Source: Siphonodentalium dalli (Eukaryota > Mollusca > Scaphopoda > Gadilida > Siphonodentaliidae). From it: a stretch of DNA of 64,000 nucleotides. The position numbers were made by a program, and so were the translations under genes. The stretch's first letter is position 1. Each line of letters opens with the position of its first letter. Of the stretch, positions 40,601 through 55,600 are shown piece after piece. The stretch is from positions 128,265,605 through 128,329,604 of the forward strand of contig CP136064.1 of the NCBI GenBank assembly GCA_032622095.1, read 5' to 3'. The notes beneath the pieces were generated by a model. It was not told the origin of the DNA. It ran no database searches and was given only the letters and a program-made list of their open reading frames with translations.

Positions 40601-43600
40601 CATTTATATCTTCAATGTTTACTTAATCTATTTATTTTTTATTTATTGACACACATAATTACGATTACAATGGAGAATTCATCGTAATTTGCGTGGTTAG
40701 TCGAAAATCTACGGAATATTTTCAATGGAAAATGCCGAACACAGTTCGCGAGGTCAACTGAGTTCGCATACTTTAAAAAATATGTCAACACTACGGTAAA
40801 TGTCTCTTTTCACATTAAATTACCGCTTTCAATTCACAACCGATGTGGGTTTCAGATCAAATATCATGTCTTCTCCGGAAAAAATCCGTTTATTGTCGCA
40901 ATTGAGATATTTTATTCATATAATTGTGGTTTTATTTGAGCGGGTCACTAACGCTTAAGTCGTGTCATAAGAGACCAAACTCAGACTAAAATCCAGCACC
41001 TCGACATACCAATATCTTAGCTGGTTTTAGTACGAGAAGACTTGGACTATAGCATGTCTTGAAAACTAGAAACGCACGATCATTTACTGCAAAAGTCCCA
41101 TTTAAAAGAAATGAACAGTAAAATTTGTCATTTTACCATACTTATTTCATAATAATTGAATACTTACTGGTAGTATTGACACAAAATTCCTTGTAAAAAA
41201 AAAAGAAAGATTTTGTTGATATAAAATATTTTCACCTGAGAACATGTTTACCTCAGAGATATGACACCTGAGAACATGTTTACCTCAGAGATATGAAACT
41301 TGAAATTGGAGACTGCTAATTTGGGCATAAAGTTTTTTTCCGAAAAATTGTCTAATTTGATATTAATTAGCCACAAGGCACATAATAGTGATGGTTATTC
41401 AAATTTTTCTTTGCATTGATGATTATCCAGTATTTCCCAAAAATTGAGTATATATAATCCTTAAGACCATGCATTATGAGGTCTTAACAAACAGGTTCTT
41501 GTCCCATTCTGATACACATATCTGTAGAACAGACCAGTAGTTGATGGTCCGACCTGGATCACTAAATGAATGTACATACATTGCTGTCTGTATATTCTGA
41601 GTTGCCTCCATCAATAATGATATCTCCTTTCTCCATATGTTTTACCTGGAAAATATTAGAAATAATGAACCTCGCTTGATGTCCACCAGTCTTACTGGTA
41701 TGCATATGTGAACAATATGAGTCAAATTTCAGTTTTGTTGAATTAAACCTTGAATTCGGACAACAGTAACATAATCTATTTATGACAACACTTTTAATTG
41801 ACATATTGTAGCACTGAATGTTTCTCATGTTTTAGGGAATAATAATCCTAATATGGCTTCAATATTTGTGTTGTTTTTATTAATTGCCAAAATTTCCTGG
41901 TATTTCAAAATGGATTTTCTCAAAATCTGTCAGGAATTTTTTTTGTGAAATTAGTTACAAACCATTGAATATTATAACCTCATTTACTTCACATTAATGG
42001 CTTGAAAACTATTTAAAATTTCCAAGAACTTCTGTAAAATAGATTTTTTTGAAAAGTGCAGTTCATATATCCATGATGATTCATATCGGAAGATCACGAG
42101 AGGAGACTTAAGTATTCTTGATTCATGAAATTTAATGAATTTAATTTAATGTATTCATTTATAAATATTCCATAAATAATGTTCTATATTTGAGAAATGT
42201 CATGTCATGCCTGTTGATCAATGAAATGAAAGTGTCAACGACACTGTAGCTCAACTTGGAACGGGAATAATTTCATGTGTTACAGTCAATGGAGGGATTA
42301 GGAAAGTGGAAAGTTGAAAGACCTAGTTATACAAAGAGTAAATCCAAGATGGCCACTGGCAGCCATGTTTTTTGCCGAATGACCCCAAAAAGACTCGTTC
42401 CCATTTACATGTCATTGTTAACATCCATCACAAATTTCATGATGATCCGACAAAAGATACGACCTGTAGCTTGTGTCCAAGGATTCAGTCATGTAAAGAA
42501 TAAAATCCAAGATGGCTGCTGGTGGCCATGTTTTTTGGCCGAATGACCCCAAAATGACTCGTTCCCATCTACATGTCATTGTTAACATCCATGACAAATT
42601 TCATGAAGATCCGACCAAAGCTACGACCTGTAGCCCGTGCCAAAGGATTTAGTCATGCAAAGAGTAAAATCCAAGATGGCTGATGGCGGCCATGTTTTTT
42701 GGCCAAACGACCCCAAAATGACTCGTTCCCATCTACATGTCAATATTAACATCCATGACAAATTTCATGATGATCAGACGAACAGTATGACCTGTATCCC
42801 ATGCTAATGGATTGTGGATTGAATCTTGAAATCCAAGATGGCCGCTGGCGGCCATGTTTTTTTGCCGAATGACCCCAAAATGACTCGTTCCCATCTACAT
42901 GTCAATGTCAACAGCCATGACAAATCTCATAATGATACGCCCAAAGGTACGACCTGTAGCCCGTGCTCACTGCTTGATTGGACCATACTGCATATCAACG
43001 TTTGTTTTCATTGGTTTGTGACTGCTTTATTCTTCATTACAATATATGGGGGTATGATACAATTACGGTAAAAATATAACTCAACATTATGATACAAAAG
43101 AAGCCTCCCCTTCTAGAGCAAGACAATAAGCTTTTTGGTGATTGGATTCTACATACAATGATGATTCTGATATGTGAAATTCAACATTTTTCGCCAGATA
43201 AATCCAGAGAAATTATCTGTTGAAAATCTCTTGCTGTTTTTGGCTGGATTTATGCAAAACGTGTGTCTTCCCCTTTAATAAAATATCATTAAAACATTTT
43301 ACAGTGGATTATAAATATTTCAATAAGACTGGATCTCTGGATTTCAATAAGACTGGATCTCAGTGTAATGAACTTGGTTCCTGCAGGATGAACTTCAAAA
43401 CAATGTATTTATAATGCAACTTACAATTTGTTCTATAAATGCATCGACCGGGGCTCCAGCTTTGACTAGCAACATGACTCGACGAGGTTTCTTCAATTTG
43501 GCTATCATGTCTGGTACACTTGTAGCACCAATAATGTTTGTTCCTTTGGCTTCATTGTTCAGGAAGTCATGCACTTTTTGTACAGTTCTGTTGTAAGCCA

Positions 43601-46600
43601 CCACCTGAGGAAGATGAATAAAATATATCTTTTAACCTTTTAAAGACACGGGCGGCGTTGGCAGTGGGTATTCTGTTGAAATATTCACCTCCGTCAAAAA
43701 CCGCCATAAACAGAAATAATAGTAATATATAGACAGACTTTGTTCTTATACCAATCAGAAATATGGCATAATCAGTATGTTATTGTCAATGTTTTTCCTT
43801 TGTTACGTAAACAAAACCAAAAAACGTTACAGAACCTGGCTTTTGTTTAGATCCGGATATGGTAAACATAAAGAGCGTTATTTGTTACTGATTTCCTGAT
43901 ATGGAAATAACAAAGAGCGTTTATATCATTTGTGTGTGATTAACCAATATAATTGCGCTGTGTTATGTAAACAGAAGCAAAACTTCTGTAACACGCACAG
44001 GCTCTTGTTTACGTACACCATCGTACGTCTTGGCGACAATATACTATTTACGCGCTGATTATGTTTGGCATATGAAGAAAACTGTATATATTTTAATATT
44101 CCTTCTGTTGATGGCGATTTGAACAAACATGAATATTTCTGCAACGAACGCTGCCAGTGCCTTTAATAACTGAGTGAATTCTTTCATTCGATTTGAAAAA
44201 TATTCATATGAATGGCTAGTTTTGTATTTGTAGGAATGTTCAACAATCATCCCTTGGAAGAATTACCACAGGAAATCCATAATCCTGGCTTTTTGACTGG
44301 ACTATTTGAGATCTAATCTCATAGATCGGGCAACTAAAAGAGTGAGGGTTTGAAACGCCTATTTCTGTTTGAATCAAATCTAAAAAAATATAAAATAAAA
44401 TAGCAAATCATCAGCCAATAGACCATATACACTGCAAGCATACCAATACTGAATTCTATCAATCCTGAGAAGATAGGATACATTGGTTGAAATACTCAAT
44501 GATAGTAAAATAATAACACTTTCTCAAGAAACATGTTGTAGATTTAGCTATTGGCTTTGATTGGACACTAGTAGACCTACTTAATGAAAACAAATTCAAT
44601 ATGAAAGTGTCAATGACACTGTAGCTCAACTTAGGTAGGGGAATAATTTAATGGTTGGCAGTAAATGGAGGAATAGGAAAGGTGCTAATTGAAATGTCTA
44701 ACCTGTGCCAAAGGATTTAGTCATGCAAAGAGTAAAATCCAAGATGGCTGCTGGCGGCCATGTTTTTTTTGGCCAATTGACCCCAAAAGGACTCGTTCCC
44801 ATCTACGTGTCATTGTTAATATCCATGACAAATTTCATGAAGATCTGACCAAAGCTACGACCTGTAGCCCGCGCCAAAGGATATAGTCATGCAAAGAGTA
44901 AAATCCAAGATGGCTGCTGACAGCCATGTTTTTCAGCCGAACGACCCCAAAATGACTCGTTCCCATCTACATGTCATTGTTAACGTCCATGACAAATTTC
45001 ATGAAGTTCCGACCAAAGCTACGACCTGTAGCCCATGCCATGTTTTTTGGCCGAACGACCCCAAAATCACTCGTTCCCATCTACATGTCAATATTAACAT
45101 CCATGACAAATTTCATGATTATCAGACGAACAGTACGACCTGTATCCCCCACCAATGGATTGAATTTTGAAACCCAAGATGGCCACCAGCGGCCATGTTT
45201 TTGGCCGAATGACACCAAAATGACTCGTTCCCATCTACATGTCATTGTCAACATTCGTGACAAATCTCATAAAGATCAGACCAAAGGTACGACCTGTAGC
45301 CTGCGCCAAAGGAAATTGTTGACAGACACACGCACACACAGACACACACACACACGGACGACGGATGCCAAACCATGGCAATATAGCTCAAACTTTACCA
45401 AAGTAAGTTGAGCTAATAAGGAAGAGTGCATTATATTATTGGAACAAGTTTTCTTCATTAAATAACTTCCCACTTGTTACCCTTGGCTTTTAATCTCTGT
45501 AACATGATAAAAATGGAGAAACGGTCATTTATTGAACTTATAATCTGAACTTTTCCCACCAATAAATAAGACTTATTCTGCTCTTGTATTATTTGTTTTT
45601 TTCTGTCTGTTGTCCGATATTATCACCCCTCCAAATGAATAATACACTAATACAATGTATACTTTAGAACTGAATGGGAAATCCATTCAATATAACGAGA
45701 GAATGATCATAATCAACAGATGTTTTAAAACCCATACCTTGGCGAAACTGATTAGCTATTTTCAGCTTGGATGGTCAAATCCATAACATTCAATTTTAGT
45801 CGTCAAAGATTGAGAGAAATTTTTTTTTGAAAAAGAGCCATAACTCTCTTAACAAAAATTGAATCAAACACATATTCCAACTTGATCTGTATTTTTGGCT
45901 GAGAAACACATTACAAATTTGGTTCCCAACCGGATAAAAAATATTTGAGTTATAGTACGTACCATACATAAAATGTCTACAGATAGATGGACAGACAGAC
46001 GGACAGATGGACGAACAATGAGTGGTCAATCTAGACGTTGACACTATGTGTACCATACTGTGGTATAGGTACACATAAAAATGGTTAATAACTACAGGGA
46101 ATTACTAATTCAGTTCATATATTAACTTTACTCACTGTAAATCCATGGTCATTCATGTTGAGTATAAGGTTCTGGCCCATGACAGCCAAACCAATGACGG
46201 CAATATCTCCACTGAAATAAAAATAAATTTGGGGATATTTACAGTAATGCCCTCAATAATTGACTCCTTAACCACAGCAAAATTATGGGAAATTTTTCAG
46301 GATTTAGTCGCAAATATGGCTTGTTGCCATTCATTGGAAAGCTCTCACTAAGAATTTCTGACGAATGGCAACAAGCCATATTTCTGACTAAATCCTGAAA
46401 AGTTACCAATAATTCTGCTGTGGTTAAGGAGTCAATTATTTAGGGCATTATTCCATGTTCTTAAATATAGCAACATCCCATTATCCATTAAGACTTATAG
46501 TTTTCTCCATGGAGACATAATTTTCAAGTGATATCCAGCAACTGACATCAGCATTCTATTAGATTGCTTGTTTACAGTAACCTAGACTTAAGAATTGTAC

Positions 46601-49600
46601 AGCAGTTCATCATAACATTTATCAATATATTTATTTACAATGATATAGTGCTCTGTTGACTTTTAGCTATGCTTGAATATTAATTTAGGTTTCCTACCCT
46701 GGTTAACATTCCTGATCAAATAAATGGAACGTACTATGTCACTCTCTTGTGGTTCAATTAAATTCAATAATATAAACATTTTTTGTTTTATGTTTTAATA
46801 TTTTTATTCATTATTCAACATATGGACAAAAATATACATCACATCATAAAATAAAGATACAGACACATTATAGAATCACATCTGTGCTGCACACTTTCCA
46901 GCATTATTTTAAAGAAAGGCTTGAGTAATTCTTTATCATGGAAACATATGCTAAGAGGTCATTCTGTGGCTTTGTATGTTTTATTTACTAAAAATAATTT
47001 GTTTTGTGTTTTATCATGATAATTAAGTATTTAAAATAAGACACAATGATCATCTTATAAATTGTAATAAAGAATTTTGTGAAACACAATGAGGCAGGTA
47101 GTATTAATGAGCTGGAGTAATGCTATTTTTTGTGCATGAATTTGTGTCATCTTCATTCAGAGTTGACATGACATCCATGTATATATATTCACCCTCTTAA
47201 GTTAAACAAAATGGGGGTGGGCTTATCTTCGAGGACCAATCCATGATTTTTTGGGAGCAAAAACCTAGACTGGGCTTATATTCTCAAGGATGGGCTTACT
47301 GATGGTATGTATACAGTAATGGTTTTTTAAATTGCTGCCGTTCAAATCGCACATGATAGTCATCTGTCTGCCTCCTAATAAGAGCAGACCCTATTAAGAG
47401 ATGCACATCCTGTTTGAGCAACCCTTATTGAGGGGGTGATGTTGGTGAGACAATCCTCTTTATTCTTCATCATGCATTCGTGATCTCGAGCATGTAACAG
47501 TAAATCAATCAATAATAATTTCACCATCGAGTAGGCCTATATAGATTGTACTATACAGGTACTGTGTGATCTATAATTCTCTATTGAATGCTCTTGTATG
47601 CATATAATTATTTCCTTAATGCAGACAAAATCAAGTACTCTTTACTGCTATGTTACTGGTGGGTCCATCTGATTTATAGTTATGATGTTCATGGGGAAAT
47701 GCGGTGCAGTTCTTGTAGTACCATGGTGGAGAATCACGTGGTATGGAGTTGATCAGGCATTCAAAATGGCCAAGGTGATCAAAAATGCGACCAGAAACAA
47801 GGAGAAAGGTAATAAACTCGGATAGTAAATAAAAGCAAATCCAAGATAGCTTGCAAGGTCATGTGACCCCTATGATGACCCCTATAATCTTGAATGGGTC
47901 TCTGTGCTGGCTGCTGACAGGTCATTGCCACATATACCCAAATGTGAAGTATAAATAAAATAAATAAATAAATAAACAAAATAAATACATCAATAATTAC
48001 CCGATTGTCATTGCATTACCCATATATACATAAAACACTTGTATTTACATCCATAATGCTTCACACTGGGGGTATCTCCATGTGGCAGGGTGGCAGCAAA
48101 AGAGTTATTTGTTTCCTGCAGCAAAAAGCAGTGATTGAATTCAGCTTCATCAGATCAAAAAAATTGAATATGATAAAAAATAATAGTACTTTTTTCAACA
48201 GCATCACTTTATCCTACGAACATCATAGATGAATAAATCATCAGGACTCTTGACAACATATAGCAGGACTTCATAATCAGATTTGAATATGGTGCCACGA
48301 ACATGTGTTGTTTGCAAATGTGTAAGCATGAACGCTATTGATCACAGAACAATCATAAAGGGTAAAAAAATCCATAATATATTTGATTGCATGACTCTAT
48401 TATAATGCAATGAATATGAATTGTTAAATATTGACTCTAAAGCTATATGGCTCAACATCAGTTTAATCACGGCTGTATGAGCAATCAGTCAATTAAAAAT
48501 CTCCTCAAGCCAGCTTGAGCAGTAATTTCTTGAGATATTTATTCATCTTAATCATTTCTTTAATAAATACTCCTTGACAAGTAGATCCCTTAATAGGAAG
48601 TACAGTAATGCCCTAATTAATCAACTGCTTAACCACAGCAGAATTATGGGTAACTTTTCAGGATTTAGTCAGAAATATGGCTTGTTGCCATTCATCGGAA
48701 AGCTCTCGGTGAGAATGGCAACAAACCATATTTCTGACTAAATCCTGAAAAGTTACCCATAATTCTGCTGTGGTTAAGCAGTCGATTAATTAGGGCATTA
48801 CTGTAGTCAGATAATATAGTAAGTTCAACAAACGACCATCATTATTTCCCTTCAATAAATAGGAGATCCTTCTGTACTTGTATTATCAGTTGTCTGCTTA
48901 TTTCTCTTGATAAATATAGAACATTAAATTTTTATGCTTTTATAACTGAGTTGCAGAATCCATTAGTATAGAATGGGTTAATTTATGGGTAGCCTATTCT
49001 AAAAATTCCATCAAATACTCTACAGCTCCAAGTGATGTAATACATGCAGCCCAGAACAATGAGGTTTTATTTTAAGGGACTCCCGGTGGATAAATTGGCA
49101 AGGTGCATGATACATTCGACCACCAAAAACCATCTAGAGATGTCGAACTGGTTCCTGGTATCTAAAGTACGGATTGGTTTTCCATGCGAAGGGAGGGCTT
49201 CCTGATATATGTATCTGGGCTAGGTTGTCTATTGGTTACCAGACTGGTGGTTTCTACATGCCGTGGTATGATTTCCGAGTGAAATCAACCATCTGAGTTC
49301 TCTTTCCTGTTCCAATAAAACAGATGTAATTAGAGGTGTGACTGTCCTAAAGCTAAAATGATAAGATAACAGATTCCTATTGCAGGTGCACAACCCTAAC
49401 CCTAATCCTAAACCTATTGACCTGAAAAAGTAGGAAAAAATCTCGGACAAAATAATGGATATTGCAAAAAATATTATAAGTCGAAAAAGGGGAATAACTC
49501 CAAAAAAAAAAGTGAGACAGACATCAGAATCACATGTTCCCATGGTACTAAATATCTGTGCCAAGTTTCAAAAACATTGACATAAAAATTTAGGAATAAA

Positions 49601-52600
49601 AGCTCGGACAGAATTATGCACATTGCAAAACATTTTGAAAAAGGGAGATAACTCAACCAAAAAAAGTCTGACAGACGTCATAATCGTAGGTGCACAGGTT
49701 CCATGGTGGTTGATGCCTATGGTCTGTGCCACGTTTCAAGGAAAATATTAAAACATGACTGAGAAAAACTCCAGACAAATTTGCCCCGGCCCCCCCCCCC
49801 CACAATTTTGTTGCGGAATGGGAGGGGGATGTATAATGATATAGCCAAACAGATGACATGAAACTAAACCCTATTAATCAATCAACCAGCCAGCCATCAC
49901 AGAGATACTTTATATATTTTAGAATGATTTCAGTTGCACTCAGATCCTTTTTATAATCTCATCAGCATGCAATCTCTACCAGAGTGCACCAGTCATAGGT
50001 TGCTTATGAAGTTATCAAGGGATGTAAACCCTGCATGGAGTTTGATCAGCCTGATCAATCACTTCACACCAGATGGCATGTAAATTGTATTAGTGTAAAC
50101 AATATTTTTTTATTTCTCAAGTAGGCACATAAATACAAATATAACATACACAATCAGACATATGAGATAAGGGGATCTGGCAGTAAGCCTAGGCTTATTC
50201 ATGGCCATTCAAATTCTGTGATATAAAATTGCTTCATAATGTTTTGGTCTCGAGTGATGAATTGTCCGCTCCACAAACACCCGCGAGCATATCCGTGGCT
50301 GATTGCTGCAGGTCCGATATTGAATTGTATTAGTATACATATACAGTATTGTAGTACTGGCAATAAATTATATGGTTTAGTTTATTGAGTTTGTCATCAT
50401 TTCGGCTTCGAGGTTATATCACAACCACAGTTATATTGGTGGTGACTGCAGAGTGTTAATTTCACTGGGAAACAACTGAACTGTGTAATATAAACCACTG
50501 ATTCATGGTAAATGTGTTAAAATAATTGACAATCTTGACCAGATGCACAAATAAGATTTTTGTGGATCACTAATCTGCAGGTTAAATATTAAGAATCAAA
50601 CCAGACTTATGATGGCCCAATGCACTAATGACCTTATCACCACCCCCTGGTAACAAATATACAAATATAAAGTTGTTACTTCAATTTATTTATAAATCCA
50701 TTAATCCAGACAATTAGGCAACAGCTACATATTTAACCATTATATTGAGTTTATTACAATTTTACGTTAAACTATCAAATCAATCTGCCTCAAAGGGAGC
50801 CTAAAATTACAACAAACTTTGCCAGCTGGGTCACTTAATGGGATATATCTCATTATATTTAGCCAAAAAGCGTACAACGTCAATGGACCATGGTCCCCTA
50901 CAGGTACATGTATATACACAGTAGATCAATCTGGAGCAGCCAACATTCTATAGCCTTTTATGATAATTGCTCATTTTAATATCCCATCATAAGCAAACCC
51001 TGACTGCATATCACAGCTATATGTAAAAAAAAATTATCACCTCAATACACCGATTTTATGGTAATTGGTCTACACCATAGTTTTTCAGTAATCCCTGTAA
51101 CCGAGGGTACACAGGTGTGGAAAATGTGCTGGAGGGCACACAGAATTCTTCATCGAAATGAAATTGTTTTTTTTTTTTTTTCATCTGCAGTGATTTCTGC
51201 TATAATTGTTAATGTTCCAATGAAAATTAGAATGAACTGAAAATAAATTGCTGATGGGCATCAGACTTTGAGAAACTGCGTCAGCACTGATAGCAAAATT
51301 ATGTGTACCATTCATTTTCAAAACCTAGCAGTGTACACTTCAGCACTTTTGTTTAGGTGAGAGTGACCCCCCTCAGTCTAACTATGCAACTTCAGACCAT
51401 TTCAAACTGGTTATACCGGTAGCTTCAGCCAATGCGAACCCTTGTTTAAATTTGAATTTATTTACTGTTGGGATCATGGCAAAACCAGAATAGCAATAAT
51501 ATAACAAAAACAGAATATATTGAGAAAAAAATCACATCTCATAAATAATTCTAGACATTTTTATCACTTTTTTTGCCAGTGTCCAACAGTCCAATGGTTT
51601 CAGGGAAGATATTCTACTGTCGCTAGTAAAAAAAGACTAGTTAGATATATTAATGGTTGTTTCATAAAATTATGCCAAAATTAATATAAGGGAAATATTC
51701 CTGAAACACAGCTATTCTATATTCTATTTTTATTAAATTATTGCCATAATTGCCGAAGAGCTCTATTCTGGGCTGTTTCATTATTTAAGAACCTTGTTCT
51801 ATACGTGTTATACTGGTGTGTTTAGTAGTATTAATATCAGGGACCTGAAAACATATTGGTTTCCTACATGGCATATGGTATTTTGCAAAGATGACCACAT
51901 GACATGGTTCAATTCTCGGGACCATATGACATGGTTCAATTCTTGATGACAATTGTTAATAAAACATAAATGTGTTTGCCCTTTATAATAGTAAATATAC
52001 ATCAATCACTATTTTACTATATGTACAAGGTGTATTTAAACAGGATATCGCAGTCTTATTCTGAGTAAATAGAAAACTAAAAGAAAAAAATGTTGGCCTT
52101 ATAAAATCTTGTGAATTGCCTTTGTATTGACTACTAAGATCCTCGAACATTGAGGTGTAACAGGATATATACACAAGCTTAAATCGGTATACATTGAGCA
52201 TCAGTATCCTGTTCATATGCCCTCATACTCACCATGCCTATGCATATATATTGACCATCATTAGATGCGTTCACTTTGTGCATTTACCTGAGCTGTCACA
52301 TATCCTGGTACCCGGTAATCCTTTATGGATAGAAATCTTAAGAATGTTTTGTCTGTGAGCAATCAGCAATGGTATAAAAATATTTGGGTGTCCAATTATA
52401 GTGAAGGGTGGACAAATTGTACATAGCGGAAATTTATCAAGTTACACAGTACACAGTATATTAATAGTACAGGATAGATAATTTCAAAGAACTATATATT
52501 AGTAGTACATGTGGAAGTTGCAAAATAGAAATAAATTTCTGGAATTAGTTTTGTTATATTCAGCTATAAAATGCATATAGAGATAATACCATATTATTTT

Positions 52601-55600
52601 TTGGTATTAACTCCGGTAAAATCTTTTTGGTCAATTTCATTTGGTACTGCACTTGTAGTTGTGGCAGCCATGCTTTTGAATGAAATTCAAAAACATTTGA
52701 TAGCTCCCATCTAGTGGTCACCCCAAAGATCAATATGAAGTTTTTGTGATGATCGGATGAGGAATGTGGGCTGAAGGTGTGCTAAAGGATTTAGTAATGC
52801 AAAGAGTAAAATTCAAGATGGCTGCCAGAGGCCATGTTTTTTAACAAAATTATGAAAAATTAGATGAATCCCGTCTTGTGTTCATCCCGAAGATCAACGT
52901 GAAGTTTAGTGAAGATCGGACAAGGGAAAAGTCGCCTGTAGGATGTACCAAAGGATTTAGTCACACAAAGAGTAAAATCCAAAATGGCCACTGGCAGCCC
53001 TGTTTTTCATCAAAACGTTTTCAAATTTGATAATTCCCATCTGGAGGTGATCCTAAAAATGCATGTAAATTTTCAAAACAATTCTCCAATAAATGTGGGC
53101 TGCAGGTGTGCAAATAGATTCAAATTTGTAATCCAAGATGGCTGCTGTTGGCCATTTTAACGAATTTTGGAAAAAAAATGATGGCTCTCAAAAGATCCAT
53201 ATGAAGTTTGGTGATGATCGGATGACGGGTGTGGTTTGTAGGCTGTGCCAAATGCTTAGGATTTAGTCATGTAAGGAGTAAAGTCCAAGATGGCTGATGG
53301 CGGACATATTTTTTGGCCGAATGATCCTAAAATTACTTGTTTCCCCATCGACATGTCAATTTCAACAGTCGTGACAAATTTCATAATCATCAGACCAACG
53401 GTGCAGCCTGTAGACCTTGCTAATGGATTTACATTGTTTAATACTGAAAACCAAAATGGCCGATGGTGGCCGTTTTTTTGCCGAATGACCCCAAAATGAC
53501 TCGTTCTAATCTACATGTCAATGTCAACATCCATGACAAATTTCATTATCATCAGAAAAACTGTACGGCCTGTAACCCATACTAATGGATTGAATTGTGA
53601 AATCTAAGATGGCCGCTGAAGTAAAAGAAAAAGTGGCCTGATGAACATTTTTAATTGCTTTACAAACCATTTCTGCATTGAGCAAGTATCATCATCCAAA
53701 TCCTTCTCATCACTATGAGCATTGTTAATATTTGTAGCTCGACAAACTTTACTATTATTATATGAATTCTGATTTGAATGTTTGGAAGCTTTAGACTTTT
53801 TGCTCACGCTGTGCCCCATAATCTGAGCAGCAGAGAAATAATCCAAATATCCGGAATCCTGAGAGGAAACTGACTTTGAATGAATCAAATGCATCCGAAC
53901 AACATTAAGTAGTTAGAATCAAATGATTGCAAGTGGGAAAGGTCATCATAACTCAACACATGAAGATGAAGTACGTGGGATAGATTTTTAGGAATGGAGA
54001 AAGGGCAATATAAATCCGCACACAAGCACGAGAGAAAAATATTTTAACCTACCAGAGGCCACATTATAATCATCATCCAAATATCTTTTAAAATACTTAC
54101 TTGATACAATAAAGGCTATCATAGATTATATAATGAGAAGAAAATACCAACAAATTATATTGGTTTATACATGTACATGTATGCATAATTATTAATAATA
54201 ATGGCTAACTTTAAATGATCTGAGTTAAGGAATTGAGTGGGTTACATTCAGGTGCTGTGATATCTAAAGATCCATATCTGTCCAGATGTTCTGGGATCAA
54301 TACCAAATATACACCAATATGAAAATTGCAGCAATTGCTTAGAACAAATCCTAACATATGTTATTGACTTCTGAACTATAAGTACAAACATGTGTCTAAA
54401 TGAATAAGGGGCTAGGTTTCATCTAGATAAAGATTGGCTATGTTGCAATGGTCTATAATACATTCCATAATGGTGAACACTAATTTTGAGATGTCCGCAG
54501 CACAAGGTTCCACATTATTTTAACCTGGGCAATGCCGGGTCACCCTGGTAGTCACTTTCTATAAACTGTATATAACTCTCAATTCTCTCCATGTGATCCT
54601 CAGTTTTATCAACTGCCTTCCAATTATTCATGTGTTACAATTAGTACACCAGAGTGTAGAGTACAAGAATAAAAGTGTCAATGACACTGCAGCTCAAGTT
54701 ATCAACTTGATGTAAAGAAGTTCAATTTCGGAAGGCTGTATAACACGAGACATACCGATTTTAGAATAATATATCACCGGGAATTGGGGTCCGTGACTTT
54801 GCTGGGAGGTTGAATGTTGAACTGACACAAATCAATTTAGAATACCCAAAATGAATCTGTGTTAATGTACACTATGACACAACATCAAATGACATACATG
54901 TTCACAGAATACCATGCATACAGGTGAAAATGCTGAAAAGTAAAAATTCATAAATGAAAATTAAGTCTACACAATATCAATTATATATTTTGGAACTTCT
55001 GTATGTATGTATGTATGTGTGTTATAGACTCGAAAACTGATCAACCGATACCACTCAAATTTGGTATGTAGGCCTACTTTGATCCAGGGAACAATATGGG
55101 TGGGTCCAATTTCACGTGTGACTGTGTCCTTGACCTTGACCTCGCTCATATATGCTCATATAGGCATGTTTCCGACTGATCGAATAATAGTTTGTCCAGA
55201 TGCTGTATATCCTGCCCAGACAGGCGATCATAAAGAAATCCCTAAATAGCCTGGACAAAGTCGGGCACAACAGCCAGTATTTTCTATTTGGAGAGAAATT
55301 ATTTATAGTAAACAGGGCCAATATGAAAGTGATCATAGCAGACCAGTCAGTAGACGTGGCAGCCATTTTGGGCATCTGCCAAAATAGAACATTCCCATCT
55401 AGGCAGAGTCCCAAAGTTGTTAGAAAATCAAAGTGGGATGTAGGTTGCGCTGAAGAAAATTGTAGATGCACACATGACAGACGCCAACCGACGGCAATAG
55501 CTCTGCTTGACTTTGTTAAGTTGAGCTAAAAAATCCATGACATAGGGTGAAATTAGGATCAGCTAATCATTTTCCTAAAGGAGTATATATATACTTGAAG

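Noticed and set aside
42277-45411. Open frames in the 42-45 kb R1 copies, including one of 146 codons
   Set aside because: Long only because R1 units happen to lack stops in that frame; the residues repeat with the DNA unit.
55316-55380. Alternative Pgd first exon at an ATG-GCT-GCC-AC|GTCTAC string (minus strand, near 55366)
   Set aside because: The phase would fit, but it lies in a diverged R1 unit ('gtggcagccattttgg') and the donor is poorer than that at 63880.
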